A stretch of 34,298 bases of DNA from Chara braunii. Lineage: Eukaryota > Streptophyta > Charophyceae > Charales > Characeae. The notes under the pieces are model-generated. The model worked only from the letters and a program-made list of their open reading frames with translations. It searched no databases and was not told the origin of the DNA. The position numbers and the translations under genes are program-made. Position 1 is the stretch's first letter. Each line of letters begins with the position of its first letter. The stretch covers positions 469,554 through 503,851 of the forward strand of contig BFEA01000135.1 of the NCBI GenBank assembly GCA_003427395.1, in the 5' to 3' direction. This document shows positions 19,470 to 30,188 of this stretch, one piece after another.

Positions 19470-21022
19470 TGCCTTCGCATTCGACGAGGAGCTTCAGCGA
19501 CACTTCGCATCCGGGCATATGAGTCTGATCCGGACTTCGCCACGCTGTATGCACAACTATCTTCGAATCACCCGCCGGCCAGCCACTATCGCATTGTCGA
19601 CGGGTACTTGCTCCTCCACTCGAGAGGCAAGGACTTACTATGTGTCCCACGCGACCGCCGTGTTCGGACTCGCCTCCTCGGCGAGTATCATGATTCACGA
19701 CTCGCTGGCCATTTCGGAGTCAGCCGCACTATTGCACGGCTTCGACAACGATTCCGATGGCCCGACCTCATTACCGATGTCACTCGGTATTGCGACTCTT
19801 GCGAAGTTTGCCGACGCAGCAAGCCCCACAACCGCAATCCCTATGGCGAGTTTCGCCCGATGCCTATCCCACGGGAAATGGTCTCTCCATTGCCATGGAC
19901 GTCACCTGTTCGTTTCCCCGCGACCGGCTCGGGCACGACGGCATCCTCACGGTTGTGGACCGATTGAGTAAGTATGCGCGTTTTCTCCCTTGCAAGTACT
20001 ACTCCACGGCTCCCGAGTTGGCACGCCGGACGGATGAGCGTCCGAAGCATCATTTGAGCGGTTTGATGTGCCCTCTCCATCTGCCCGTCTGTCTGTGGAC
20101 GTCGAGCCGAACTTGGTTTCATCGTCGTGCCGGACTCCTGCATGAGCGCAGTCCAAAATGCTGACATGAAACGAGTGCCGCGGTCGCTGACTATGTCTTC
20201 TGGAACACCGTGGCCACAAATCCAACCAGTGTGCATTGGGTTGACCGCCTCCCTGACATCGAGTTCGCCCACAACACTTCGGTGCACCCGGCGATCGGCG
20301 TGACTCCATTCGAGTTGCATCATGGTGGACGGAAAGGCCGGATCTTCACCGACCTTCTCCTCCCTCGACCAGTCGACATTGACGCTGCCTGCTCTCCCGC
20401 TTCCGTCCGAAAGTACAGGGAATTGTTGACTCAAGCCCGCGCGAACATGCAAAAGGCTCGAGTCCGCATGCAGCAGCAAGCCAACAGGCGTCGCGTACCA
20501 TGTCCCATCCGCGTCGGTGATCTGGTTTGGGTCTCCGCGGAAGAGTTTGCACTGGAACAGGATGTTTCACGCAAACTGCTTCCCAAGTGGTTTGGACCTT
20601 GGTCTGTGATAGCAGTCGCGGGCGATGAGCCCGATGGCGCTTCATTTGTGATCAACATTCCCGAGCATATGACGGTCCATCTAGTCTTTCACGCCTCGAA
20701 GCTGGCAACATATACACCAGCTAAGAGCGACGACTTCCCGGGTCGACGATCACAGGACCCTCCTATGGATGGTCATCAGGAAGTTGACCGCGTCATCACG
20801 GATCGCAAGTACGGCATCAAGCCGCACCAGTACAAAGTCACATTCATAGCATGCGATCCCGACGACACTCGGTGGATTTCAGGAGCAGATTTGAAAGCAT
20901 CCGCACCACTGCTCTACGCTCACTACAAGCGACAAAGGTTAGCTAAGGGACCTCCACGACCTGCCCCTCCCACCTGGACTGTGGTCCCTCCCTCAGACAG
21001 ACAGCTTCGCCCTCGCAGGTAA
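19470..21022 (+). pseudogene. Integrase with C-terminal chromodomain-like tail, broken
   Basis: The N-terminal H-H-C-C zinc domain is present (H-D-S-R-L-A-G-H, then C-D-S-C-E-V-C, about 19680-19825). The first catalytic Asp lies in M-D-V-T after a frameshift near 19875. At 20026 the coding sequence stops and about 210 bp is inverted. Coding resumes at W-V-D-R-L-P-D-I-E-F (20236) and runs intact to 21022. The tail has K-L-L-P-K-W-F-G-P-W, H-L-V-F-H-A-S-K-L and E-V-D-R-V-I-x-x-R-x-Y-x-x-x-x-x-Q-Y-K-V-T-F, which resembles the chromodomain of chromoviruses. The second catalytic Asp and the Glu are in the inverted block, so it cannot work. Confidence 0.9.
20026..20235 (-). other. Inverted 210-bp block inside integrase
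   Basis: On the minus strand it encodes H-T-G-W-I-C-G-H-G-V-P-E-D-I-V-S-D-R-G-T-R-F, Q-T-D-G-Q-M-E-R-A-H-Q and T-L-I-R-P. These are exactly the integrase residues missing from the plus frame between E-L-A-R and W-V-D-R-L-P-D. Comparison with the minus-strand element shows that a few codons at the right edge were also lost. The left edge carries a small palindrome (CGGACG, 6 bases, CGTCCG). Confidence 0.9.
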
Positions 21023-21033
21023 GCTCGGTCTTT

Positions 21034-21047
21034 CAAGGAGGGGGGGG
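21034..21047 (+). promoter_or_regulatory. Polypurine tract of the plus-strand element
   Basis: CAAGGAGGGGGGGG-type purine sequence lies directly before TGTGGCATAC of LTR-a copy 2. This is the position from which plus-strand DNA synthesis is primed in LTR retrotransposons. Confidence 0.8.
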
Positions 21048-22218
21048 TGTGGCATACTGCGTAGCCACACGGGTCCTGCAGGGCCCGTCCCGCACTTTCA
21101 GCCTAAAAGCCTAAAACTTAGGGCTTACAGGCCCCCGTCGTTCAGCCTGAAAGCTGAAATACGAGGGTCTGCAGGCCCTACTCCGTTTCAGCCTATTTCT
21201 GGGCCTTGCAGGCCAGAGTTTTTCCAGCCTGAAACGGAGGGCCTTTTTCAGGCCCTCATTGTTTCGACCACCCCTTAGACTCAGGCACGAATACAGGGTT
21301 TCAGAACAGGCCAGAAATAGCCTGTTCCTCACGAGCTTGAGTAGGAGCTGCAGCTGCAGCCCCTGCCTTCCTTCGGCATTGGCAAGAGCAGCCTCCTGGA
21401 CTGCTCGCACGAGTCAGGAGGCACACCCGGTAGTACATNGGAAGTTCCCATGCACTACACGGGTAGGTAGTTGTCAGTAGGCACGAGTAGTCTTCAGGAT
21501 TCGGCCGCAGCACTCAGGAGGAGCGCTGCAGTAGTCTTCAGCGCTAGGCAGTAGTATTAGCGCTAGTAGTAGTCTTCGGCGCTGGGCGCCCATAGCCATA
21601 GCAGTAGTCTTCAGCGCTGGGCGCTGGTAGGTGGTAGATCGTAGAGTGGGAGAGATACTGGCGGAGGCCAGTGGTACTTACCTGTGGCGCCATCGCTCCA
21701 GCTCCATCTTCGAGGTACCTGCATCAGGGCGCCAACTTCACAGGTTAGTACTGGACACACAGAGAGAGAGAGAGTTCTTCTTCTTCCTCTTCTAAGTCCA
21801 CCATCTCTTCTCACCCTCTCGCCACCTGACTTCTCAGACTATGACAGAGAGAGACAGAGTTGTGACTCGAGACTTGACGACATTGGATCCAGACTTGACA
21901 TTTGGGATTTAGACATTTCGACAAGGGACTATTTGGGCTGTGCCGAAGACTTGGTGTTGACGACATTCCCATCTTTCCCCTCCTTTTCATCTAACCCCCT
22001 TCTTCTTTGTCTGTGTATGGTAGGGGCTGGCGCAGTCTTCCTGTGTGAAGCGTCAGGCCCCATTCACACCGTGTACCGATGATGATGATGTATGTTCAGA
22101 GCTGCATTGCAATATTGATTGTCGGATCATTGGTATCTAAGTCTTCCGCTGTGCGATCTTATACTTTGTATTGAGAGGTCAGTTCTTGTTCTGGTCTGCA
22201 ACGTTATAGTATGTAATA
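21048..22218 (+). mobile_element. LTR-a copy 2: 3' LTR of the plus-strand element
   Basis: Same LTR as 8806-9976, here preceded by a polypurine tract and pol. It is followed by TTGGG (22219-22223) and the same host sequence as copy 1. It differs from copy 1 at four bases plus an N (21439). One difference breaks the U3 palindrome (21074). Confidence 0.9.
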
Positions 22219-23086
22219 TTGGGCCAGGTACACAGGAACGGGGCCTGATCCAGGCCCGGCGTGTTTTTGCGCCTGCTTCGTCAGCAACATGGTCTGGACG
22301 TCCGGTAGGGACCCAGACCAGTTGGGTCGTTGCTGAGGCCAACACCTGGTAGGCCCAGCCCGCCCAACGCTACATATAGCTGGGCAGCGGCTGGGCAACG
22401 GACAGTTCGGGTAGCTCACTTCTCGAGCGACACACTGCTGGACCAGCGCTGCGCTGCGGACTAGAGCTTGGGAAGTAGGTAGGAGAGGGCGGAGGCCATA
22501 TCTGCAGACGGCGGACTTACCTGGCGCCATAGCTTGGACTCCGCTCGCGACCTGCACAAGACAGCAACCACGCGGTAGTCAGTGACGATGACCTTCCTGC
22601 AGGTGAGAGAGTAGGGAAGGCAATCTCTTCGTCTCCCCCTCCATCTCTCCCTCTCTCTCTCTTCTTCTTCTTCTTCTTCTTCTTCTTCAGGTACGAGAGA
22701 GAGAGAGAGGTTACAGACGGAGGGTACAGGCAGGGGTTACAAGGGGGCATTGTGCCCCGGATCGGATTCGACATTTTTGAGACGGACATTGATTGGACAT
22801 CGGCAAGGGACTATTTTTGGACATCGCCATTGCGATCTTGGTCTTCTCCCTCGCCTTCATCTCCGTCTCATCTCTCCCCCCATCTCACATCTGTGGTATC
22901 TTCCCATGTGCGTGTACATGGAGGGACCTTTCTTCTTTGTGTGCGGTCCCTCCCCCTCATCTCACATGTGTGTCACATGTGTGATGTGTGATGGGATGTC
23001 GTGTCAGTCCTGGTCATGTCAGGACTTATAACCAAGTCTTCCATTGCGTTCTTTTGTGCCATTTCATATGTATCAGGGTGTGCACT
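22219..23086 (+). mobile_element. LTR-b, middle part, duplicate copy
   Basis: Duplicate of 9977-10844 with no differences seen. It includes the donor-like CTGCAG|GTGAGA (22602|22603) and the CTT tract ending in CAG at 22690. The 5' part of LTR-b is absent here because the plus-strand element occupies that side. Confidence 0.8.
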
Positions 23087-23610
23087 TGTTGCATACTCGT
23101 GAAACACAGTCATAAGTATGGCGCAGATTCCCAGAACCGACCAGATAATACAAAATTGATACCAATTGCAAGCGGAAGACTTGAGGTACATGGACTGACC
23201 CTGACCTGACTCGGACTGCAATCGAATACTCTCAATCATACATCAGGGGTGTGAAAGCCCCAACCTTAGACATAGACGAAGGCCAGGGTCTGAGATCATC
23301 CACGGACGAATGGAGGGAGGAGAGAGACGAAGGGAGGAGGAGAGGGAAGATGACGTCAACTCAATGTTTCCAAAGATAGTATCTTGAAGTGTCAGAGGTG
23401 GCGAAAATCCGAAATGTTGCGAATACAATGTCTCACAATCTCTCAGATATCGATCTCACAATGGCAAGTACATCTCCAGATGAAGATAGTAGTCGTCAAC
23501 CCATAGCCCCAATGTCGCTGTCCCCAATGTCATCGGAACTCGTAACCATCCTTCATACTCATAGTAGCCCTGTAGGAGAACCCAGGAGTAGACTTAAGAC
23601 TGAGAAGGTA

Positions 23611-23655
<45 letters not shown>

Positions 23656-24230
23656 TGGCAGAGGAGGAAGAGGGAGAGAAGGCGAGGCCTTTCTCCCCGG
23701 TGCCTGTCCTGGTAGCTATGGCGCTGCAAGAGTCTGGCGCTGGGCCGGTGGCTGGCGTTGTTCCTGCTACGCTGGTTCCTCCTTGCCGCCGTGTTAATCT
23801 CTCCTCGCCGCTCGCTCTAACGTTGCTGCGCTGCGCTAATCTCCTAACGCTGAAACGCTGCGCTAATCTTGAAGACTAAGTCCAACCTTACTAACCTCCC
23901 TACTGAGGCTGGTACCCAGCCTTCTGTAGTGTTGGGCCGGCCTCCTACCTGCTGGTACCTACCAGCCTGGACCGTTGATCTGATCAACGGTCCAACTTCA
24001 AAACTAGACTTGGCGCCTAAACACAACAGCCTCTGCACTGCGCCGCCGGTAGGTCCTATGCTGGACCGGTACCGGCCTTGTGGCCGTTGGCTTGGGCCTC
24101 TACCCTTGGCCTGCCTGAACTGCCGTGGTCCTGGCCTACCTGGGCCTCTTTTGAACCGTCGTCCCCTTAGGCCTACCCTGCCTATTTGGAACCGGGCCCT
24201 AACTGGGCCCGTGTGGCTCAGAATGCCACA
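23087..24230 (-). mobile_element. LTR-c copy 2: 3' LTR of the minus-strand element
   Basis: Duplicate of 10845-11988. TGTGGCATTC is at 24230 (minus strand) and GAGTATGCAACA ends at 23087. Here its internal region continues to about 30188. Confidence 0.85.
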
Positions 24231-24970
24231 CACTCCCCCTTGTCGCCTTCAGGTTAGCTCGTGAAATCCAGCGTGTGTCGTGGGGATCGCATTGCTTGAA
24301 TGTAACTTTGTAGTGCATTGGCTTGTTGCCGTGCTTGCAATGAGCGAGGACGCGGTCGACCTCCTGATGACCATCCATTGAGGGAGGGTCTTGTGACCGT
24401 CTGCCCGGGAAGTCCGCCGTGGAGGCTGGAGTGTAGACTGCCAATTTTGAAGCGTGAAATATCGGGTGGACCGTCAAATGCGGGGGAATCTCAATGATGA
24501 AAGATGGACCCACGGGGTCGTCGCCAACTGCTGAAGTGACCTTCCATGGTCCAAACCACTTAGGGAGGAGCTTGCGCGAGACGTGCTGCTCGAGCGCGCA
24601 TTCCTCGGAGGTGACCCAAAATAGGTCGCCAGCGTGGATTGGACATGGGATGCGACGCCGGTTCGCTTGCTGCTGCATACGGACCTGAGCCTTTTGCATG
24701 TTTGCGCTGGTTTTGGACAACAACTCCCTGTACTTCCGTGTAGAAGCGGGGGAGCAAGCGGCGTTGATATCGGCAGCCCGTGGAAGCAAAATGTCTGCGA
24801 AGATACGTCCTTTCCGTCCACCGTGATGCAACTCGAATGGAGTCACGCCAATCGCCGGGTGTACCGAAGTGTTGTAGGCGAATTCGATGTCAGGAAGGTG
24901 GTCAACCCAATCCTTCTGATCCGGGCGGATGAGTGTGCGGAGCACATCTGCACAATCTGGTGCGCACGTT
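24199..24970 (-). pseudogene. Integrase C-terminus and chromodomain-like tail, minus-strand element
   Basis: The frame runs from T-L-I-R-P-D-Q-K-D-W-V-D-H-L-P-D-I-E-F through G-V-T-P-F-E-L-H-H-G, K-L-L-P-K-W-F-G-P-W and P-I-F-H-A-S-K-L to a chromodomain-like E-V-D-R-V-L...H-Y-K-V-T-F-K-Q-C-D-P. After L-K-A-T-R-G it reads into LTR-c and stops at 24199, so the tail is shorter than in the plus-strand element. It is one frame away from the catalytic core upstream. Confidence 0.85.
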
Positions 24971-25720
24971 CCGTTTGCCCATCTGTTTGAGGAAGTCGTG
25001 CGGAACTCGGTTTCATGCTGGTGTCGGATTCCACCACGAGTGTCGTCCAAAAGGCTGACATGAAACGAGTGTCGCGGTCGCTGACGATGTCTTCCGGAAC
25101 GCCGTGGCTGCAAAACCAGCCAGTATGCAAAAGTCGTGCGAGCTCGGGAGCCGGCGCATGATACTTGCATGGAAGAAATCGAGCGTACTTGCTCAAACGG
25201 TCAACGACCGTGAGAATACCATCATGGCCAAGGCGATCGCGAGGGAAAGGACCGGTCACATCCATAGCAATGGAAAGACCTGGTTCCCGAGGAATCGGCA
25301 ATGGTTTCAGTTCGTCGTACGGGAGTTGATGGCAGCCTTTGTTCCGGTGGCAAACTGCACATGATTGAATATACCGGTTGACGTCGCTGATGATGTCTAG
25401 CCAGTGAAATCGTTGGCGGAGTCGTGCTAGTGTGCGTGTGACGCCAAGGTGTCACGCCAACCGCTAATCGTGGTATTCGCCAAGGAGGCGAGTGCGCAAG
25501 ATGCGGTCTTGGGGAACACACAACAAGTCCTTGCCTCTTGTATGGAGAAGCAAGTAGCCGTCGACAATGCGATAATTCCTTGTCGTCAGTTGATCCGATG
25601 ATAAGTCCGCGTAGAGTGTGGAGAATCCCGGATCCGACTTGTAGCCGTTTTTGAAATGCTGTTGCAGGTTCTCGTCGAGGCCGAATGTGGAGTGCACCAA
25701 GGCGCAAAGATCAGGTCGTC
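24950..25720 (-). pseudogene. Integrase zinc domain and catalytic core, minus-strand element
   Basis: The stretch reads Y-R-I-V-D-G-Y-L-L-L-H-T-R-G-K-D-L-L, a stop after E-Y-H-D (25464), then the C-x2-C part of the zinc domain, M-D-V-T-G-P-F, S-D-R-D-T-R-F and Q-T-D-G-Q-T-E-R-A-H. The D, D and E catalytic residues are all present, but the stop and the frameshift near 24950 break the protein. Confidence 0.85.
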
Positions 25721-25730
25721 GCGAGAGAGC

Positions 25731-26624
25731 CTACGTTGCCTTGTTCGAGGAGCCCAGAATATGCTTGGAGGTGAAGTTGAAGTGGTCAATGAAGTACATC
25801 CACCGACAGATCGTGCTGCTCACCGTGTCTTGCGTCTTGTAATAAGTCGAAGGATTGTTGTTCATTGCCGACGCGAATCGTCGACGCCCGAGGAGAAAGT
25901 GACGCCAATGTTTAATTACGGTGACAAAAGCTAGCAGTTCCTTCTTCCTCGCATCATCAAGAGTGTTGATGGGCGACACCTTTTGGCTGAAGTGCTCAAC
26001 CGGATGCCAGTCTGTGCCGTCATGCTGTTCCAAAACCGTGCCAATGCCGTAGTCGGAAGCGTCCGAATTCACTTTGGTAGGCAAGGTCGGGTCATAAATG
26101 CTTAAGACGAGATCTTGGAGCAAAGCCGTCTTCAGCGTATGGAATGCGTGTCGGGCATCGTCGTTGAACTCGAAGGGCACCAAGGGGGACTAAAGTCGCG
26201 ACAATGGTGCAGCGATCCGTTGAAAACCTTTGACGAAGCGCATGTCATATGATGCTAAACGGAGAAAGGAGCGGACGTCGGTAGTACACTTGAGGTCCGG
26301 CCAATCTTGAATGGTTTGTACCTTGTCCGCGAGCGGACGAATGCCTTGTGGCATAATGTAATGGCCTAAGGACTGCGCTTGCTGGGCAAACTCGCACTTA
26401 TCGCGGTTGGCCTTGTACTTGGCGATACAGAGCCGCTCCAAAAGGGCGTGAAGGTGCTCGAGGTGCTCGTCCAGCGCCCGACTGTAAACCAGGATATCAT
26501 CAAGGTAAATGAGTACGGTGCGGTCGAGCAGGTCGCGAAATTTTGTCGTCATGGCCGCTTGGAAAGTAGCCGGGGCATTGGTGAGACCGAAAGGCATGAC
26601 GAACGATCCACTCGAAGTGCCCAT
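25731..26624 (-). pseudogene. RT palm, thumb and RNase H, minus-strand element
   Basis: The block starts at the V-M-P-F-G-L-T-N-A-P-A-T-F-Q motif. It contains an intact Y-L-D-D (about 26495-26510), G-I-R-P, then an in-frame TAG at 26190-26192. RNase H follows with S-D-A-S-D-Y-G-I-G and K-E-L-L-A-F. The third acidic position reads N-N-N-P instead of D-N-N-P. A second stop at 25731 follows S-N-K-A-T, where A-D-A-L-S-R is expected. RT active-site residues survive but the frame does not. Confidence 0.88.
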
Positions 26625-26629
26625 ACCGT

Positions 26630-27756
26630 GTCTTGAATGCGTTTTTGTACCAATCTCTTGGCTGGATCTCGATCTGGTGATATCCGGATTTGAGGTCAGG
26701 CTTCGATAAGTACTTGGCGCCGCCTAGTCGCTCGAGAAGATAATCGATCCGAGGGAGAGGGCCGGTGTTCTTGATCGTTTGCGTCTTAAGTTTCCAATAG
26801 TCGATGCACAAACGAAGGTCCTTGTTCTTCTTCCGGACGAAGAGAACGGGAGCACCGTATGGCGAACAGCTAGGGCGAATCCAGCCCTTGGCCAAGAGGT
26901 TGTCTAGTTGTGCCCGATGCACTTGAAGCTCCTCTTCGCCCATGTGGTAGATACATTCGTGCGGAGGTACGACGCCGTCCTCGAGAGTGTTCCCATGGCG
27001 TATGGGCCGATCCGGTACTACTCCGGCGGGAGCTTGGAAGACATTCTCATAGCTGTCCAACAACTCAATGATGCGTGGGTCCGACGTTTCCGTCTTGGGC
27101 TGATCACCGGGTGGGAGGGCGTGAAGAAAACATATGCCCATCTCCTTGATGTCGTTCCGCCGGATGGATTGACGAATGCTCGCCGCGGATACCACGTGAC
27201 AAGCCATCGAAGGATGAGGAAGCGGCACCGTACACGAGACTAGTTCGCCACGCCGATCACGAACGTGAATGGTGCGTCGATAGAAGTTCACCGGATGGTC
27301 TACGCTTTGCAGCCACGACATGCCTAAGATCACATTGAACTTGGTGTCCAATATGTTGAAAGACACGGCCTTGCATGCTAACGGGGCAAAGTACACGGGC
27401 ACCGAGTCAACACATTGGTCGACTAACTTTTGCGTGTGACCATCGGCCAATGTGACGTGCGTAGGCTGACTTTTGCGCGGCCCCAGCCCGGCGCGTGCCA
27501 TGAAGTCTTGGTTGATGTAGTTGCGAGTCGCTCCACAATCGATCAAGGCACTGCAGGTCGCCTTTCCGATCTGAATGCGGATGTAGAGCGGCGCGTCGAT
27601 GTCGACGTACTGTTGTGTTGCGTACTCGCGTTCGATCTTCTCTAGATAGTTACAAAGATCAACAACCACTACTCTGCCGTCCGTCGACGGAGGTGGTACT
27701 GCAGGGTGCAGGTATGCGGTGTTGGCAAAGAACTGGTGGAGGGAAGAGGTAACCAT
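26630..27756 (-). pseudogene. Aspartic protease and RT fingers, minus-strand element
   Basis: The frame carries the retropepsin-like motif A-L-I-D-C-G-A-T (about 27525-27550; Cys where Ser or Thr is usual), then I-L-G-M-S-W-L. A spacer leads to M-G-I-C-F-L-H-A-L and [11 protein letters not shown] fingers follow: [30 protein letters not shown] and D-L-K-S-G-Y-H-Q-I. The frame is lost at about 26630, after Y-G-H-F-E-W. Maturation of gag-pol would depend on this domain, which the plus-strand element lacks. Confidence 0.88.
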
Positions 27757-28109
27757 TGGAAGTCCTCAACCGTCAACGGGTCGAGTTCCTCAAGTCTCGC
27801 CTAAGTTGACGGATCCTCTTATAGAAGGGCCGGCGAAGCAACCGGTTCGTTGGCCGACGACGGAACTACCGCGCATGCGCTTGAATCTTGCACGTGGAGA
27901 GGCTGGTTCAACGGTGGGACCAGCTCGACATCATAGTTCTCAAAATCAATGCGAGAACTTGCAACTACCGCGTCATCCCCGGACGTGAGAGAGACTGCTA
28001 GCAAGGCAACCGCATCCGGTGGATTGGGAAGTGATGTCGTTGCACTTCCCGCGGTGCTCAGTTTCCCGAGCTTGGACGCTTGACATTTTCCTTGTCCTTG
28101 TCGAGGCAT
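27757..28109 (-). pseudogene. Gag-pol linker, minus-strand element
   Basis: A frame different from both gag and protease encodes a Ser/Pro/Ala-rich linker with P-P-L-N-Q-P-L-H-V-Q-D-S-S-A-C. It is homologous to the linker of the plus-strand element, which supports a shared pol ancestor. It stops at 27819. It overlaps the gag 3' end, as expected for frameshift expression, though later frameshifts make the original rule unclear. Confidence 0.6.
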
Positions 28110-29786
28110 GCGCTGGTGATGTGTTTGGTGCTATTGCACCAAAAACAACATCCCCATTTCTGTCGCAACTTGAACATGTCTTCGGTAATGTTGAACTTTG
28201 TCCATGGTGACTGTCGTGCTCCATCCGCCGACGCTGGTTTCGCCTTTTGTTTTCCCCCTAGGGGTCTTGAGCGCTGCGGTGGTATCGCTGCTGCCACATC
28301 TCCGTCACTTGACGTAGACGCGGCTGTGGTCCTCACTTGGTCCTTGCTGGACTGCTGCTACTTGCGGAGTCCGTTGACCTTTGCCTTTCCCTTTGCCTTT
28401 CCCCACATAGCCGGGCTGTTGGCGGGCCTCGTTGGCTGCGCGCCGGTTATCTTGGATTAGTTCTCTCGCCTTTGAGATCATGTCATCAAAGGTCTTATAC
28501 TGGAATTCGCTGCCCAGCACAGCTGTCAAGGCGTCGCAAGATCGAGCGAAGAATTCGGCCCGGATTGCGCCGAACGTTAAGTTCAACTCTGGGGTGGCGA
28601 CGAGTCTTTGCCACTCCGTCAGCCACTCCCGTGAAGGTTGCTGGCCTTGAAACATGTGGAAGATCTTGTTCATGGCGTGACGCTTGTCGTTGTTGACCAT
28701 GAACCGGGTCTTCCACTTCTTCTCAAACTCCTCCCACGTAATCTTGGTGTGGAGGGTGGCGATGGTGCATTCCAACGTGACGGCCATGTGTGTGATGAAA
28801 GCCTGCGCCCCTCCGATGAGTTGGAGGTAGAGTGCGTCAAGCCGCCGTAGTGGTGGGGTGTGATGTACATCCGCCTCTGCGTTGAATGCCATCCACCATT
28901 GCAGCGGATCAGTCTTGTGGTAGTCGTCGAACTTCTCGGTCTTGAAGTTCGGCATCTTCCATTCCTTGGCAACGGCGGCCGGTCGTTGCTGAACGCGGTC
29001 TCTGAGCGTCTGCAGCTGATTGCTGACTGTGGATGCTCCAGCAAACTTGCTGATGTCGCCGAGGGATGCGACCAGGTGGTTGATCCGCTCCTCGAGTTGC
29101 TTGGCCTGAGCGGCCAAAGCTGGGCTGCAGTCTGCCACTGCACTGCTCGTCGACGCAGCTGCCGACAGTTGTGCCAACCCGGTGTTGAGTGTCTGCTGCT
29201 GGCTGTTGGCGGCGTGTAGTGTGCTGATCTCGGCCTGTATGGTAGCGATCTTCTTGTCCAGTGCTTTAAACGTTGTTTCGTGGCGGATGAAGACCTGCCG
29301 CATGGCCAGCAGTTCACGTTGCTGCCAATTGCACATGTACAGCAGATTCTCCATCAAAACTGCTTTGGCCTCCTTGTTTCTCTCGTCCTCGGTCGGCTCC
29401 TCTTGTTCCTCGTTTGCTCGAAAATGCTGCTGTCGGAGTAACCTCCGGTACGTGGTTTCTTCGTTGGCGAGATCGATTGTAGCTTGGTAACAAACTTGGT
29501 TTTGGCTTGCCTCGACCTGCTCCTGTTGCAACCGTGCGGCTGCTGCAGCTTCTGCTGTGGCCTGCTGACGTGCTGCCTCTGCCTCTGCCAGCTGGCGTTG
29601 AATTTCCTGCTGGCGGGCGGTTTCCTCCTCTTCCCACTTGCTCAGTTCAGCTGCAGTGGTGTCCGAGTAGAGCTGGAGACTTTTGAGAAACGCCAGTAGC
29701 GTTTCGTCCGCCTGCTGAACTGAGATAGGAGGGGTAACCGGCCTCTTGGGGCTGGCTTGTGCATTGCTGTCTGCGGTAGCAGACAT
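28058..29786 (-). pseudogene. gag: gag of the minus-strand element, one frameshift
   Basis: It starts at ATG 29786 (M-S-A-T-A-D-S). The N-terminus (about residues 45-110) is Q/E/A/R-rich and should form a coiled coil. The central capsid domain (about 260-430) has W-W-M-A-F-N-A, T-W-E-E-F-E-K-K-W-K-T-R-F and W-L-T-E-W-Q-R. The first frame ends at 28305. Another frame takes over near 28336 and supplies the zinc knuckle C-F-W-C-N-S-T-K-H-I-T-S-A-C (C-x2-C-x4-H-x4-C), ending at 28058. The parental gag was therefore about 570 codons. The knuckle is nearly the same as in the plus-strand gag, while the N-terminus differs widely. Confidence 0.9.
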
Positions 29787-30188
29787 GGTCGTGCGTCGCC
29801 TGCACGGGATCCGAGGGGTGCTAGGTCACAGTTGGGGCTTGGTTCCTGTGGATCCGCACTCAGCCAATCGTTGACTGCGGCGCATTAAGTACTCTGGTCT
29901 TCGTCTGCTGCTGATGTGTCACCGCCATGGTGGCACCTGCTGATGTGGCACTGCTGAGGTGGCCGCTGCTGAGTTGGCAATTGGCTGTCGTGGCATGCCG
30001 AGGTGGCACGCGGTTGAGGTGGCAATCTGCCTTCGTGGCCCGCTGATGTGGCACAATGCTGACGTGGCCAAAGACTGAAGTCCGCAGTACTGAGAGGAGC
30101 AGAGAGAGAAGGTAGGGGTGGAAGAAGGGCAGAGAGGCAACAATGCACAGACAGTCCCTTTCTTCCCTGACCTCGAAGCTTGACACTA
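29787..30188 (-). other. 5' leader of the minus-strand element; 5' LTR absent
   Basis: On the minus strand the leader carries degenerate GCCACGTCAGC, GCCACATCAGC and GCCACCTCAGC units, similar to the plus-strand element's leader but more spaced. It ends at about 30188, where sequence matching LTR-b/LTR-f in the plus orientation begins. No minus-oriented LTR-c partner is seen, so this element lacks its 5' LTR. Confidence 0.7.
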
